A stretch of DNA of 64,000 nt, taken from contig NC_083386.1 in the NCBI RefSeq assembly GCF_031755915.1, positions 20,693,001 through 20,757,000 of the forward strand. The letters run 5' to 3'. This document shows positions 13,441-26,800 of this stretch, one piece after another (position 1 is the first letter of the stretch; every line of letters begins with the position of its first letter). A program made the translations under genes and the position numbers. The stretch comes from Ziziphus jujuba (lineage: Eukaryota > Streptophyta > Magnoliopsida > Rosales > Rhamnaceae). The notes below the pieces were generated by a model that did not search any database, was not told the DNA's origin, and worked only from the letters and a program-made list of their open reading frames with translations.

Positions 13441-14239
13441 GGTTTTTTGAGAAATTGTCACTGTACAAATCAGCAATAGAAAAATAATAGTTTTTTTTAA
13501 ATAACCGCATGTGACAAAAATACCCTGGGTTAAAATTCAAAAGTAATAAATATTTTCCCCTTTCTCATATGTTTTGATTCTTATCTTTATTTTTCTCACA
13601 GAGGTTCTCTTCATTCTTTTCTATTTTCTTACTCTTTTTTTTATGATAAATGAATTTTTATTTTTTTAAGGATTTTTTTGTATGAGTATCTAATAAATTA
13701 GTTATGAACAGTTGTATTTAAATTTCAAGGTATTTAGATTATATAAGATGTGAAAATGAAAAAAAAAAATTTAAATCTACAAATTTTCCAAACCAGTAAA
13801 ACCATAGGAAAATGGATGAAAAATATGAAGTTCCGCCATTTTTTGCTAGTTTACTAATTTTCGCTAGTTTTCCACTCTTTTCCACCAATTCACTATAGAA
13901 AAATGTTACATTTGGTTGGGAAAAAAACAAAAAAAAAAAGTTAGAATCAGTTTTTTTGAGACTATTAATATGTTTAGTTAGTATTATTCATATTTTTATA
14001 ATTTTTTTAATTAAATTTAACATTATTTATTTAATTTTGTACTGCAATGGAAGATGAGTATATTGTAATTGCAATTATATGATGGAACTTTGGTGAAAAA
14101 TGATGGTGGTCTTTGATAGTATCAAAATGGTAAAAATAGAATAGTTTTTGTCGGTCAAAAATGCATAAAATTAAAGTTAAAGGATAAGATTTTAAATTTT
14201 ATTAACATAAACCGAAATGAATATTTGCTAAAGCTAATA
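13441..14239. other. AT-rich spacer upstream of NUP88a
   Basis: This stretch lies beyond the shared NUP88 homology, which ends near 13440, and before the recognisable transposase remnant. It is AT-rich with poly-A and poly-T tracts. I see no gene. It may hold the decayed left end of the neighbouring Mutator-like element, but I could not define terminal inverted repeats. Confidence 0.5.
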
Positions 14240-16660
14240 TGGGTATATGGATGATGTGTAAAAAAGTTGGATACTACATGAATACATAATAATAGGGATG
14301 TACAATGCTTTCATCAAGAAGTGAGGAATCGAGGGATGACGATAATGGGACCTCCGTTATATGTTGAGGTAATTTCCAAAGTTGAACAAGTATATAAAAA
14401 AGTTCATGAAATAACATTTGCTTCGGAAAGTGAGAGTAATCATTTATCTTTTGCTGATCTTTTAATTGGTGTTCATCTACCACAAGTTCCCGAATCTGAA
14501 TCTATTGAGGCTACATTTCATTACATTGTAGTTCATGAAACTCAGTTTAGAGATCAAGTTGATGTCCATAGATCTTGACATTATTTAAGATCTATGAAGG
14601 AGTTGACGTTAGAGGTGACTCTGCTGAACAGTCTCCTAACCAAGAAGAGTATGAGCAGTTGCATAATATTAATAATTATAAGAACTACAATGCAGAAGAG
14701 GATAATGTTAGTATTCAATTAGATGGTGTTGACCATAATGATGTAGAATTTGAACATGAGTTACGAGATAATAATAATGATATGCATTCCAAAATGAACA
14801 ATGAAGAAGTTCATGATGTGAGGGTTCATCATGCTACAAACGACCACTTTTCATCGAGAAACAAAAATGGTTTTATGGCCATAGTTTCATTAAAGTTTAC
14901 ACACTGCGAGCGCATTATAGTTGGATAGATATTTCACAACAGATGCGAGTTACAGAATAAATTGAATATTTATTGCATGCATGCAAATAAAGAGTTTAAG
15001 GTGACATGATCAATTATACAACAATATGAGCTTGTGTGTTTGGAAAATACTTGTAAATGGCTACTATATGCAACCAAACTTAAAAATGGAAAAATATTCG
15101 TTGTAAAATTTTTGATAAGGTACACGGTTGCTCGTTAAATATCATGCATTGAGAACATAAGCAGGTGAGTAGCTGGGTTATCAGACAATGTATCAAATCT
15201 AAATATGAAGGGATTGCACGTATTTACAAAGCCAAAGAAATTCAACATGATTTTCTGCAAAAAATATGGGGTGAATATAAGTTATAATAAACCATGGAGA
15301 AGTAGAGAATATGCATTTAACAATGTTAGGGGATCTCTAAAGGAGAATTTTGTTAAGCTACCTGCCTACTGTTATGAGTTAGAGTCAATGAATCCTGAGA
15401 CTCTAACACATATCAAAACAGACAACAATAACCATTTTATATATATATTTATTGCGATTGGAGTATACATTAGGAGATTTATATCCCACATAAGATCCGT
15501 ATTGGCTGTTGATGCAATTACTTTGAAAGAAAAATATAAATGATACATATATATTGCAGTGGTCGTGGATGGCAATAAGGAAATATATCGTTTGGCTTTC
15601 GGCATTAGAGATGGAGAGAACAAGTAAACATATACATGATTTTTCGAAAACCTCAAACTATTTGAAATTTTTCAGATTTGGTATTTGTGAGTGATAGACA
15701 CCCAGCTATTGAAAAGGTAATGCACAAAGTCTTTTTCTAATGCATAGCATAGCCTATGCATGTACCACCTAAGCAAAAATATTAAGGCTAATGGACATGC
15801 AAAAAATGATGATATGATAATACAATATTTTATGCTCACAGATAAAACATACTTGGTTGAAGATTTTGAGTTTTATATAGGGCAAATTGAGGCAAAAGGC
15901 TGTCTAATTGCACAGTACATCAGAGCATGTAATCCTAATAGGTAGGCACGTTCTCTCTCTCCATGTAAAGGTACACCATTTGACCACCAATATTGCAAAA
16001 AGCATTAACAGTATTTCGCTAGATAATAGAGAGATGTCAGTAGTAGTATCGATTGAGCACATACGAGACTTGGTACAAAGGTGGTTTTATGAACAACGAA
16101 ATGCAGGTGCAAAATTGACAAAGTCTGTAACTGACCGTATGGAAGAGCAACTCGAACTTCGCAATTTGGAGTCTATCAGGTTGCGTGTGAAGGCCGTTAA
16201 TATCTATGAGTTTTTTATGGAAAGTGGGAGTTTGATGGGCACAGTTAACCTCCAATCAAAAATATACTCCTGCAAAGTCTTCGATCTTAATTAATATCCT
16301 TATGATTATTGTATTGCTACTTGCAAAGAATGCAAAATTACTCCTTATGACATGTATTCTCATTACTACACTGCTTATATATATTGTGCAGCTTATACTG
16401 AGTCCATTTACCTTGTTTTAGATTAAAAAAATAGTGGCATGCTTCGAATTATGTGTCAAGTCGTATTGTTATTTCACCGAGATGGACAAGTATGTGAGCC
16501 GATAGGCTGAGGATGCAACCATACCATCTAAAGGTAAAGATGTTATTAGATGTAGATGTAGTAGACGCAGTGGTGTTGGACATTATAAACAAAGATGTAC
16601 AAATCTATTGTCTTATGATATAGCCAATGGAGATGCTTCGCATTAGGGATTTTTATTTTA
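14240..16660 (+). pseudogene. Degenerate Mutator-like (MULE) transposase
   Basis: Broken relic of a MuDR-family transposase. The order of pieces fits the family: an acidic N-terminal region rich in D, E and N (14320-14830); a DNA-binding domain fragment (KNGFMAIVSLKF near 14865, CKWLLYATKLKNGK near 15054); a central block (YGVNISYNKPWRSREYA near 15265, LPAYCYELESMNPETLTHI near 15358); a catalytic-core start (LAVDAITLKEKYK, 15505-15543); DGNKEIYRLAFGIRDGE (15567-15620); VSDRHPAIEKV (15687-15719); CMYHLSKNIKANG near 15755; and a CCHC-like knuckle with GHYKQRC near 16578. Stops and frameshifts interrupt it throughout (for example near 15138 and 15541), so it is inactive. It lies in the spacer between the NUP88 copies. 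Confidence 0.8.
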
Positions 16661-17577
16661 GTGTATTATAGTTATACATTTTAAATTTAGGTCTTTTCAT
16701 AATTATTTTGTATTATGGATATATATTCTACGTCATAGGAATAATTTATTATGTTATGAACTTGTGATAATGGAGTCGTACCTATTTAAAATATTTTAGT
16801 TTAATAATTTAATCCTAAATTAAAAGAGGCATTGTAAGAAAACTACCAAGTACGAAAATTTTGATAAGAAAGGAAGCTAATTAAAATAGATTTTTTGGAA
16901 TATCCAAATGATTTTGAAAAGAAAAACAAAATGTATCCATTTTTTTTTTTTTTTGAAGAAAAAGAATTTATCAAAAGTTATAAGCATAAAATTAATTGAT
17001 ATTACATTGAACAAACTATAATAACACCATACAATCTAAAGGTGAATATGTTATTAGATGTAAATATAGCCGATGCAGTGGTGTTGAACATTATAAACAG
17101 AGATATACGAATCTATTGTCTTATGATATACATGAGAATAGCATAGCCAATGGAGATGCTTTGCATTAGGGATTTTTATTTTAGTATATTATAGTTATGC
17201 ATTCTCAATTTAAGTATTTTCATAATTATTTTGTATTATGGATATATATTCTACGTCATGGTAATGATTTATTATGTTGTGAACTTGTGATAATGGAATC
17301 GTACATAATTTAAAATATTTTAGTTTAATAATTTAATCCTAATTTAAAAGAGACATTGTAGAAAAACGACCAAGTACAAAAATTTTGATAAGAAAGAAAG
17401 CTAATTAAAATAGATTTTTTGGAATATCCAAATGATTTTGAAAAGAACAACAAAATATATCCCTTCTTTTTTTTTTTTTTTTTTTTTTTTTTTGAAGAAG
17501 AAGAAGAAGAAAAAGAATTTATCAAAAGTTACGAGCATAAAAATTAATTGATGTTACATTGAACAAACTATAATAAC
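16521..17577. repeat. About 0.5-kb tandem duplication of the MULE 3' end
   Basis: Unit 1 (about 16521-17022) and unit 2 (about 17023-17577) share long collinear blocks: the zinc-knuckle-like coding tail, the CATTAGGGATTTTTATTTTAG stretch, and a block ending in ATTGAACAAACTATAATAACA. The units differ by many substitutions, a roughly 12-bp insertion near 17129 in unit 2, and a much longer poly-T tract in unit 2 (17467-17493). The downstream unit has lost knuckle residues (GH to EH, last Cys to Tyr), so it looks older or less constrained. Confidence 0.85.
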
Positions 17578-17816
17578 AGATTTTAAATGTTAAAAGTTTA
17601 ATTTTTTATATAATATTAGGATAACCAAATTAACCTTTGCATTTTTGTTTTGTTTTTGGACTTTAATATATTTACAAGATTTTTTTTTCTAGTTTTTGAC
17701 TTCTTTTTTCGCTACTTAAGGAAATATTAATTTATACTTTTTTAAAAATTTTTGAACATATATTAAAATAGAATATGAGAGGATCATCTATTTTACAAGC
17801 ATGATTGAAGATACAA
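17578..17816. other. AT-rich spacer downstream of NUP88b
   Basis: Short AT-rich stretch between the duplicated MULE tail and the start of NUP88 homology near 17817. No gene or RNA feature is visible. The copy b 3' UTR probably extends into it. Confidence 0.5.
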
Positions 17817-17876
17817 TGAAGGCAAGATGGAAGTGGCATGCATGGTTCAATCATAGATTCAGAACAGAGGCAGTTA

Positions 17877-20800
17877 TCATCTGCTGCTTTCTCGGTCCTT
17901 TAGTGCAGTTTCAACAAGCTTAACCTTCTTCGAATTCTCAGCGTTAACAAGTGAAAGCTTCTCGAGTAAGGATTTCAGCTGCGAGATCTGAGAATCTTGC
18001 ACATAATTTTTCCTCTCAGATACAGGACTTTGTTGCATTGATTCATTGCCCTCGGGATACTGCATGTGCTTTCTCAACCTTGCAGTTAAAGCAGTAATTG
18101 AAGAACGCAAAGCATCCAACTCAACTCCTCTAAACTGGTCTGCACAATCGCAAAAATGTAACAATATGAGAAGGTTGCTCAAATATGCTAGGACTAAAAG
18201 GACATACTTTTCATTTTAAAGTTGTTTCCTGGTAATTGGCAACAATTAAGAATATAATACTGAAAGAAACCCATGACCATTCAACATTAAATAGGAAACA
18301 ATCGACAGGAAAAGACAATTGGGGAAACAATGGACATTTACATCAACTTGTTTTAGTATGTGCCACTTTTCATCTCTTATATTTTGCTAAGAAAATTTTT
18401 TTATGAATGCTTCAAGATAATTAATACTTAACAAGCTAGTCAAAATTACCTAAACCATGCAAACAATAGAAGACAGATCACTTCCATTGAGTTTCTCTTA
18501 AGTTTTCTTTCTGCATTTATTACAAATACGATAACCATACCAAGCTCAGACTTGAACTCTTTCTCAGCTCTGGACAGCGGTTTCTTGTGAGGCCCAGGCA
18601 AGTTCTCCAGACGTTTCAAGCGCTCTTCCAAGACACCATGCTGCTTAATTACATGATCAATCCTCTCCTCCAACTTTGAATGTTTCTCCTCAACTCTCAG
18701 AAGCTGTTGTTGAGCCTCACCTAAACGAGCATGCTGCTCATCAGTGATTCTCTTCAAGAGAGGTCCAAGGTACTTGAGCTCAAAGTACACCTAGAAAATT
18801 GAGAAACAAAGGGTTAAATGATTTGGTAAAAGATCATTATTCAAACTACAGCAACATAGGAATGTTGCTCAATTCATCATTTTTCCAATCAAACTATCAT
18901 AAGGCATAAATAATGTCACCCGTAAACTGTGAAGAAATGTAGAAAGATTCCTTAAACACTATCATGGCAATGGTGGAAAAACCCTGAAATAAAAATACTT
19001 CAAGATTATAGAACTCGAGCACTGTAGATACAGTACATTTCATGAATCAAATTCTTACTATCAGTGCCACATTATGGCATCCCAACTTCTTGCTTAAGAA
19101 GAAACAAATTGCTATAATTGAGAAACTTAATATGTGGTAACTGCTGCAATTCAATTGATAATTCTTATTGCTTCTGGCGATTAGCACTTTTTGTATTCAA
19201 CTACTTCTTGCAGCTATAATTGCTCATAAGCTGATCATCTAAATAGCATCAAACGTTTGCTGAAATTTCCAAATGGCAAAAAATCCATCCATAGCTCCAT
19301 CAGATTAACATACCTCTTAGAAAATGTAAAACTTCCTAATAAAGCATAAAAAACACACTCCTTATTACATGCTATGATGACAAAAGAGGAGCCAATTAGT
19401 TTAAACATATTATACCACAAAAGTACTTAGCACTTACAAGATAAAGTTGCTTGCTATAACATCTTACCTTATGCGCATAATCCACATAATTTTCACGGAA
19501 AAGCTTGAAGTACTGATGAAGTGTGGATCGACCTTCTATAGAATCAGCACTAACAGAACGCAGATTTCGTGAGCTCTGAGGAGCAAGAACCACCTTAGGC
19601 CCACTAAGCAGTTCTTTGCTTATGATATCTGACATACCTCTCTCTTTCAGTTCTTCCACGTGAGTGGGCCCGCTCACTGTATCAACATGAATAGGAAGTA
19701 ACAGATCCCATGTTTTCATCTCTAGCACAAAACATTCTTGAGAAATAGTTACTCCAACAATCCATGAATATCCAAATGAATCCGATAATGACACGAAGCC
19801 ATAAAGTGGAGATGGTGATGATACTTCTCCTTGGCATGTACTTAAAACAGGATGAACAGAGGGAGTTTTCATGGTATCATTCTTGCCACTGATCTGACTT
19901 GTAAATGGGAGAAAATGCAACACGATTGAATCAATCCCTTCATCATGAAGAGCATATATTCTTTCTGGCATAAGAGGATCTACAAACATTGTAATAAGGG
20001 AGCCACTTTCACTTTTAATTGGAAGAGCTAGGTCCACAATAGCCAGTCTCAATAAGGGAGGAGGATGCCCCAACCAAACAGTATTTTCAAGTGGTTGATC
20101 AAACTTCACAATGGAATGATTACTCTGAATTGACTCACAAATCATAGCAAGACCAAGAATGTGGTCATAAGAATCGACACGTAGGCGAGGTGGGCTACCA
20201 ACATTCCAAACTGGCTGGATTTCATCAGCCAGGGCATCTGCTTGTAACTGCCCGCCACTCCAAGCAGTTACCATAATTGAGTCTTTGCTTACTACATTGC
20301 AAAGAAAACTGACAGCTCGGCCTTCACACTCCGCACCATCCTCACCTTGACATACTTTTTTCAGGGGACCCTAGAAAACCATAACATAAGATGGTTAAAT
20401 GGATTCTTTAAGTATCAAACAGAAATATCCAAAATTAAACAAATAGCCAGTATTTGTAAACTGTCAAACCACAGAAAGGGATATACTAAACCTGCAGGAA
20501 AACACCAAGTGCTAACCCAGGGAAGCAATCACCAAGATCAAAAGTTGACACAATATTCTTCAGATAAAAATGAGGCATTATTCCACATAATTCATGTAAC
20601 ATTTAACAGGCTAAAAGCAAATCAGAAAATTTCCAATCAGCCACATATCAACACCTTATCTCTAAAACATAGCTACACTATGCCCTGTTTAATTCACTTT
20701 CAAGCTCCCATAGGATATAGGAAACTAACACAACTACAGAAAAGACAATATCCTACCTGCAAGTAAAGTGATGCATCAAATAACGCATAAGGACGAGCAC

Positions 20801-23800
20801 GTATTGAAGATAGATCAGCCACTTCTGATGCTTGGTGCACTAACTCTGGAAATGTTGCTTCCAACCATGAAATTGCCAGATTAGAATTACTAACGGATGT
20901 TGGATTGGATAATTTCAGGCCAAATGTATGCGCATCACTATATATCTCCATTACAGACTCCCATCTGTAAATACTGTAGCAAGAGAAAGCACTTTATTCA
21001 GCACACAATTTAAAGAACCATCCAGTCAGTTGCAAACAAGCAATTTGGTATAATGTTCAGTTACCATTAAGTCCAAAAGTTTAAAATGATGGTTAGCAAA
21101 CCCAACTATATACATATATATATATATCAAACCAAGACAATATGCATCTGAAACTCCACTCAAGTGTAGGCCCACACGATAACTAGAAGCAAATTCAAGC
21201 CTTACGATTGTACAAAAATTAAGTGGTTACTAAGATTCACAAACAAGGCAAGGCCTAAATTCATAGGAAGTGCATTATGCTCTTTAAAATCAACAGTTTT
21301 ACTGGAGATGCTCCTGGCATGTTATTAATATACAGGACAAATGAACAATCAGAACGTAAAGGCCTCATTCAACAATCTTGCTTGACAAAGTTATTTATGA
21401 AATGGAATTCCAAATCACAAAAGTGGTATATATATCTCAAAATCTAAAAGGCTCATAGTGGATTATAAAATGGCCAATCCAGATTTAAGATCCATGGCAT
21501 GTGTCTTCGATATTTATACCCCACTATGGTTCATTTATCAAGAACCTAGACTTTAAAGTTCTTACAATTACATTGAGATCTTAATGTATCTGCTGTTTAA
21601 AGAAAATTAAGCTTGGCATTTAAAAATTATTTTAAGAAAAAGGGGAGAAGGAAAAGAAACAAATCAAGTAGCACATGAGGTGTTAAGTACCTTCCAAATG
21701 GAACAACAGGGCAAAGGATGTAAGCTGAACCATCACTGAACAAAACAAAGACCTGTATAGTGTCATAGAATGAACAGTGAGTGTACAATGATTATTCACA
21801 TGTTGAGATTTACAAACTTGACCTTCTAATTGTAATTAACATAGCAATACTTGAAAAAAGTAGTAGGCTCAGAAATATTGCCATAAAACAAAAGTAACAA
21901 AAAACCCAACGACAATAGCTACTTTGCAAAATATACTAAATGACAACCAAAAGGCAAGATTACATCAAAGTGGAACTGGATATTCACTTGGAAAGTATAA
22001 TCGAGCCATAATATGATGAAATGTATTAATCTTTCATCTCCTACCATGCGCAGGGTTACGGCTAGTTTTGGTATGCTGGGAGATATCATTTTAAATGGGA
22101 ATACATAATACAATCTACATTAAGCAAAGGCAGCAACTTGTCAAAAGAAATATATAAAATGCATTCAAAAAGCAAAACCACAATAAGATAAAAATTCGAC
22201 TAACCACAAGATTAGGACCAGTGATTCAAAAAGAAACAAACAAAACAAACCATTAACAAGAAAAAATTAAAGTCAATTGGAATCATAAGTTCAACTGAAC
22301 TTACAGTAAACCTGTCCCATAAGTGGTCACCTCCAAATGAAAAATCAACAGGACAAATTGAGGTGGCATTGCTGCATCTACCTGGTTCCACAGGTTGCAG
22401 ATAATACTCTTGCTCTGGTTGAATGACATCTGAAGACAAATCAAAGAGTCTACAAAAGAATATAGAAAAATTAATATATCAAATATACAGCGCCAACTAA
22501 AAACGATAAAAACAAAAAACAAAAAGACAAAAAGAAGAGGTCTTAATAAAAAATAGAAAAAATATATTACTTTTATAATTAACAGACATTAGTCTTGAAT
22601 TGAAATTCGAAGTCCGTAAATATAAGCTCATGTAAACATAAGAGAGTTTGCTTTTAGCCTCAATCCAATTAGTATAAATTAATTACAAATATCCTAACCC
22701 AAAAGTAATTAATATATGCAATCGCAAATTCTATGTTTCCATTCTATGCCATTTAGCTTCGTCAACTATATCTCTAATAGAAATATCCTTCCTGATGAGA
22801 ATCCGCCTAAACCCACACAACCAACAACTCGCTGGGGTGCCAACCTGATACGAATGAAGACCGAACCAATCACTAGGGCTCAAGCTAAGAGATTTAAGGA
22901 CAACTTGACTGCCTTTATTTAGGGAGTTATCAATTTTCAAAAGGGCTTGTCCATATCCAAAAATACAAATCATGTTTTAAGCATCCAAGTAGTGGAGGCC
23001 GATACGGACCCAGGTAGCTGTTTTCGTGCAAATATAGACTCCGAACAGCAAGAAATGGTTCCAACACTTCATGGATTTAATACATATTTCTAAGAGGTCA
23101 TGGAATCAAGTCAAGACAGCTTCAAAGGCAATCAAAAAGGGCTTATGCGCATGGGAAAGAAAGTTGGCTGGTTTTGCTGTACTATTTGCTTACTTTACTG
23201 TTTTTTACTGAGTTGGCATTTTCTCTTTATTCCAAGCAAAGAAAACATGTGAGACTCAATGATAATTTTATTTGGCATCCTACAAGGCATATAAAAGTTG
23301 ATTTGAAGCTTAAATTGGTCAAAAATTGATCAAAGACAGCTTGGTCAAAAAGATAATCAATTAGTTTTTTAATTTGATTTTAACTTTTTGTTTTAGAAAA
23401 TTAGTCTTTTATTTGGTTTCTATTTATTTATTTGCTTTACAAATCAACTTAAGAAATTTATTATTTTATTATTTTCATTATAAATTAATTAATTTCTAAT
23501 TCAAAATAATTGAATTAATTAATTAAAATTAGATTAGAAAAGGAGAGAGAAAATTTGGCCAAGCTTGTTTCCTAATCTACGTGGCCGGTTTTGTCCTAAG
23601 TTTTTAGGGTTTATTATATTGTGACTCTAGCCTATTTAATGGCTTATTTTTTAGGAAGAACGCACCTTTAATAATATTCAGAAAATTCATTGTGAGATAG
23701 AGTTGACTTTATTCTTCTTGAATACCTAAAAACACCATTTGAGAATAAGTATTTTAGTTTTGACTTATTAATAGGATATACATCACTTATTATGGCATCT

Positions 23801-26800
23801 TCATTATACCAAGGTTTCTAATCACAGATTAGTTAGGGATTAAAGTTTTTCCATAAGAACTTGAACTTAATTGAAATCCAGGTTAATATAATATGGATTT
23901 AGGTGCGAGTCGACCTGAATTCGTATCATTTGGTATCAGAGCCAATATTTTGTTCAGGTTTGATCTATCATATTTGTTTATTTATTTTGTGTTAATCTAC
24001 AATTTTAGCATTAGGTTAAAGTTGCTTTGATCATTATACAAGTTCTGCATATTAAAAATATATATATATATATATATTTATTCCTAGTCAAATTAGATTT
24101 TCTTGTTTTTACCGTATTTTTGCTTCCTAGTTTGTTGGGTTTTTTTATCAGTCTTCTTGTTAATTTGGTTTATTGTTGATTTTTTTTTGCTATTTTAATC
24201 TTAATTAGTTGCATTAAGATATTCAAAAAAAAAAAAAAAAAAAAAAGAGGGTTTACAGCAACAAACAAAAAAAAGTACAAAAATTTGCAAGTTAAATTTT
24301 GGAGGTCACGAGTTTGTTGAAATTTTAGTGTTGGAATTGTAATCTTCTTGTTGATTTTTGCTACTGGAGTTGTGCTTTAAGTTCTATGAGTGAAAAAATA
24401 AAAAAATAAAAAAAATAAAGACGAATTAAAAAAAAAAATCGGTTTGTTGAAATTTGGAATTTGAAATTTACTTGCTGGAAATTTATCGATACTACTAAGT
24501 TTTTGCTTATTTATTCAATATTTGAAGTTGCTAGGAATTCAATTTTGCTGCTGGATATTTGAATTTTGGGTGCTAAAATTATTTGAATTAAAATTAGTTA
24601 AAGGATTTAATACAAAAATTTAAACTACAAAGAACAACAACCAACAACTATATTATATTTTGTTCAATTTGATTATTGCTCGTATTTGAATTTCTTTTTC
24701 TAAATTTTATTCTTGAATTCTTAATTTCTTATCATATGGTCTAGTATTTATTCCGAAATTTTCTTTGTTCAATTGCCTTATTTTTGCTTAGAAAAGCCAA
24801 GAATTAGGTGTTTAAAAATTCACTCAATATTGTTTGATTTATGCTACTGTTTTGTTAATAAATTTAATTAAAATATACTTGTGATCTAATTGCTGTCTAG
24901 TAGGTGTTTTAATTAGAATTTTGAGTTAATTCTTTGAGTGGAAAAAAACAAGAGCGTATAAGCTTAAAAGAGGATCAAAAGCCGAAACTAGTATGCAAAC
25001 ACGAGTGTTTTGATATTGTTTAAGTGAAACACGTAAGGAAGTGAATTTAGTGAGGTTCTATTTTATTTTTGTGTTATTCATACTAATATGACAGATTTAA
25101 GGGTGAGAAAAGAAGATTCACCATTAAGAATTGATGAAGAAGAATCCGTAAAATTCAAAGGTGATTCTCGAGCTTCAGGAAGTGGAGGTGAGCATATGGA
25201 CATGATAATGATCTTGAAGCAAGTACAGCAGATGAATGCTCGCTTTGATCATCTTTATCAAAAGATAAACAGGTTGGAAACATCACAAGATAGGCCATAT
25301 TTGAGGCAAGAATTCCATTGTGGCCGAGGTCGAGGTCGTGGACGCAATAGGAAAGATTTTGAAGGAGGAAATCACGGAGATAATTTGGAAGAGCATTTTG
25401 AAAACATCTATGCTCTCCAAGGAAGAAAACTATGTGAAACCAGCAAAGAAGAAAATGATCTTGGAAATATTAAGGTCAACATACTACCTTTCATAGAAAA
25501 AAATGATCTAGAGGCATACTTAGAGTGGGAGTAGCATATGAAGATGATCTTCGATTGTCACAACTATTTAAAGACTAAGAAGATAAAAGTGGTAGCAATG
25601 GAATTGGACATTATGCACTCCAATGGTGGACAAATGAACAAAATACCCAAAGAAGAGTAGATGATGAATTTATTACTACTTGGCAACAAATGATAGGGGT
25701 CATGAGGAAGCGACTTATACCAACTCATTATCATAGGTTGCTACATCAAAGGTTACAATCTTTATCTCAAGAAAATAAGTTAGCAGAAGATTATTATAAG
25801 GAGATGGAGATGCTCATGATAAGATTGAACATGAATAAAGAAAGAGAAGCAACCATGGCATGATTCCTAGGTGGATGGGATCGTGAGATAGCCAGCCAGT
25901 TGGAATTACAACAATATGTGAAATTGGAAAAGATGTTGCATGTGGCTATAAAACTTGAGCATCAATTCAAGAGGAATGCCACAAATACATGGTTTGGAGG
26001 AGTTTCAAACAACGGGAAATCAAATCCAAGTGCTTGGAGAAGCAATCCCATCTTTGAAGCAAGACAAAAGCCGAAACTTGAAGAAGAAAGCACCACACGG
26101 CCAAAAAGGAAGTCCAAAACCGAATCTGTCCAAGCACAAAAAAGTGAAGGTAAATCTAATCCTAAACCTTCTAAAACTCGTGAAATTATGTGTTTTAAAT
26201 GCCAGGAACGAGGACACATTGCTACCAATGCTCAAATAGGAAGATCATGGTGCTGAAAGGTAATGGTGAGCTAGAACCGAAAGTGAAGAAAGTAAAGGGG
26301 AAACCAAATTTGATGATGAAGAAGTTGGAGATGAAGGGCATGATGAATCCAAAACTCTCAAGGCATCTAAGGCTGAATTAAGTTTGGTGGCAATGAGGAT
26401 TATATCCGTATACAAAAATGAGGACCAAATTCAAAGAGAGAATATCCTCCACACCCGATGCGAAATTCAAGAGAACATTTGTAGTATGACAGTTGATAAT
26501 GGAAGTTGTGCAAATGTAATAGTAATTTGGTAGTTGATAAATTGGAGTTAGCAACTATTAAACATCCAGAACTATATAGATTACAATAGCTTAATGATAG
26601 TGGTGAGATGAAAGCAAATAAACAAGCCAAAGTAAAATTCAGCATTGATAAATATATGGATGTTGTATTGTGTGATGTTTTTCCTATGTATGCAGGTCAT
26701 ATTTTGTTGGATAGCCCATGACAATTTGATAAAGATGCCCTACATTATGGGAGAGAGAATTCCATTGTATTTAAGTTTAAAGGGAAAAAGGTTAAACTAG

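Noticed and set aside
16037..16255. Minus-strand open frame within the MULE
   Set aside because: It is antisense to recognisable MULE transposase remnants on the plus strand.
25962..26235. Minus-strand frames over the retrotransposon gag
   Set aside because: They mirror the gag coding bias, and the plus strand matches gag with a zinc knuckle.
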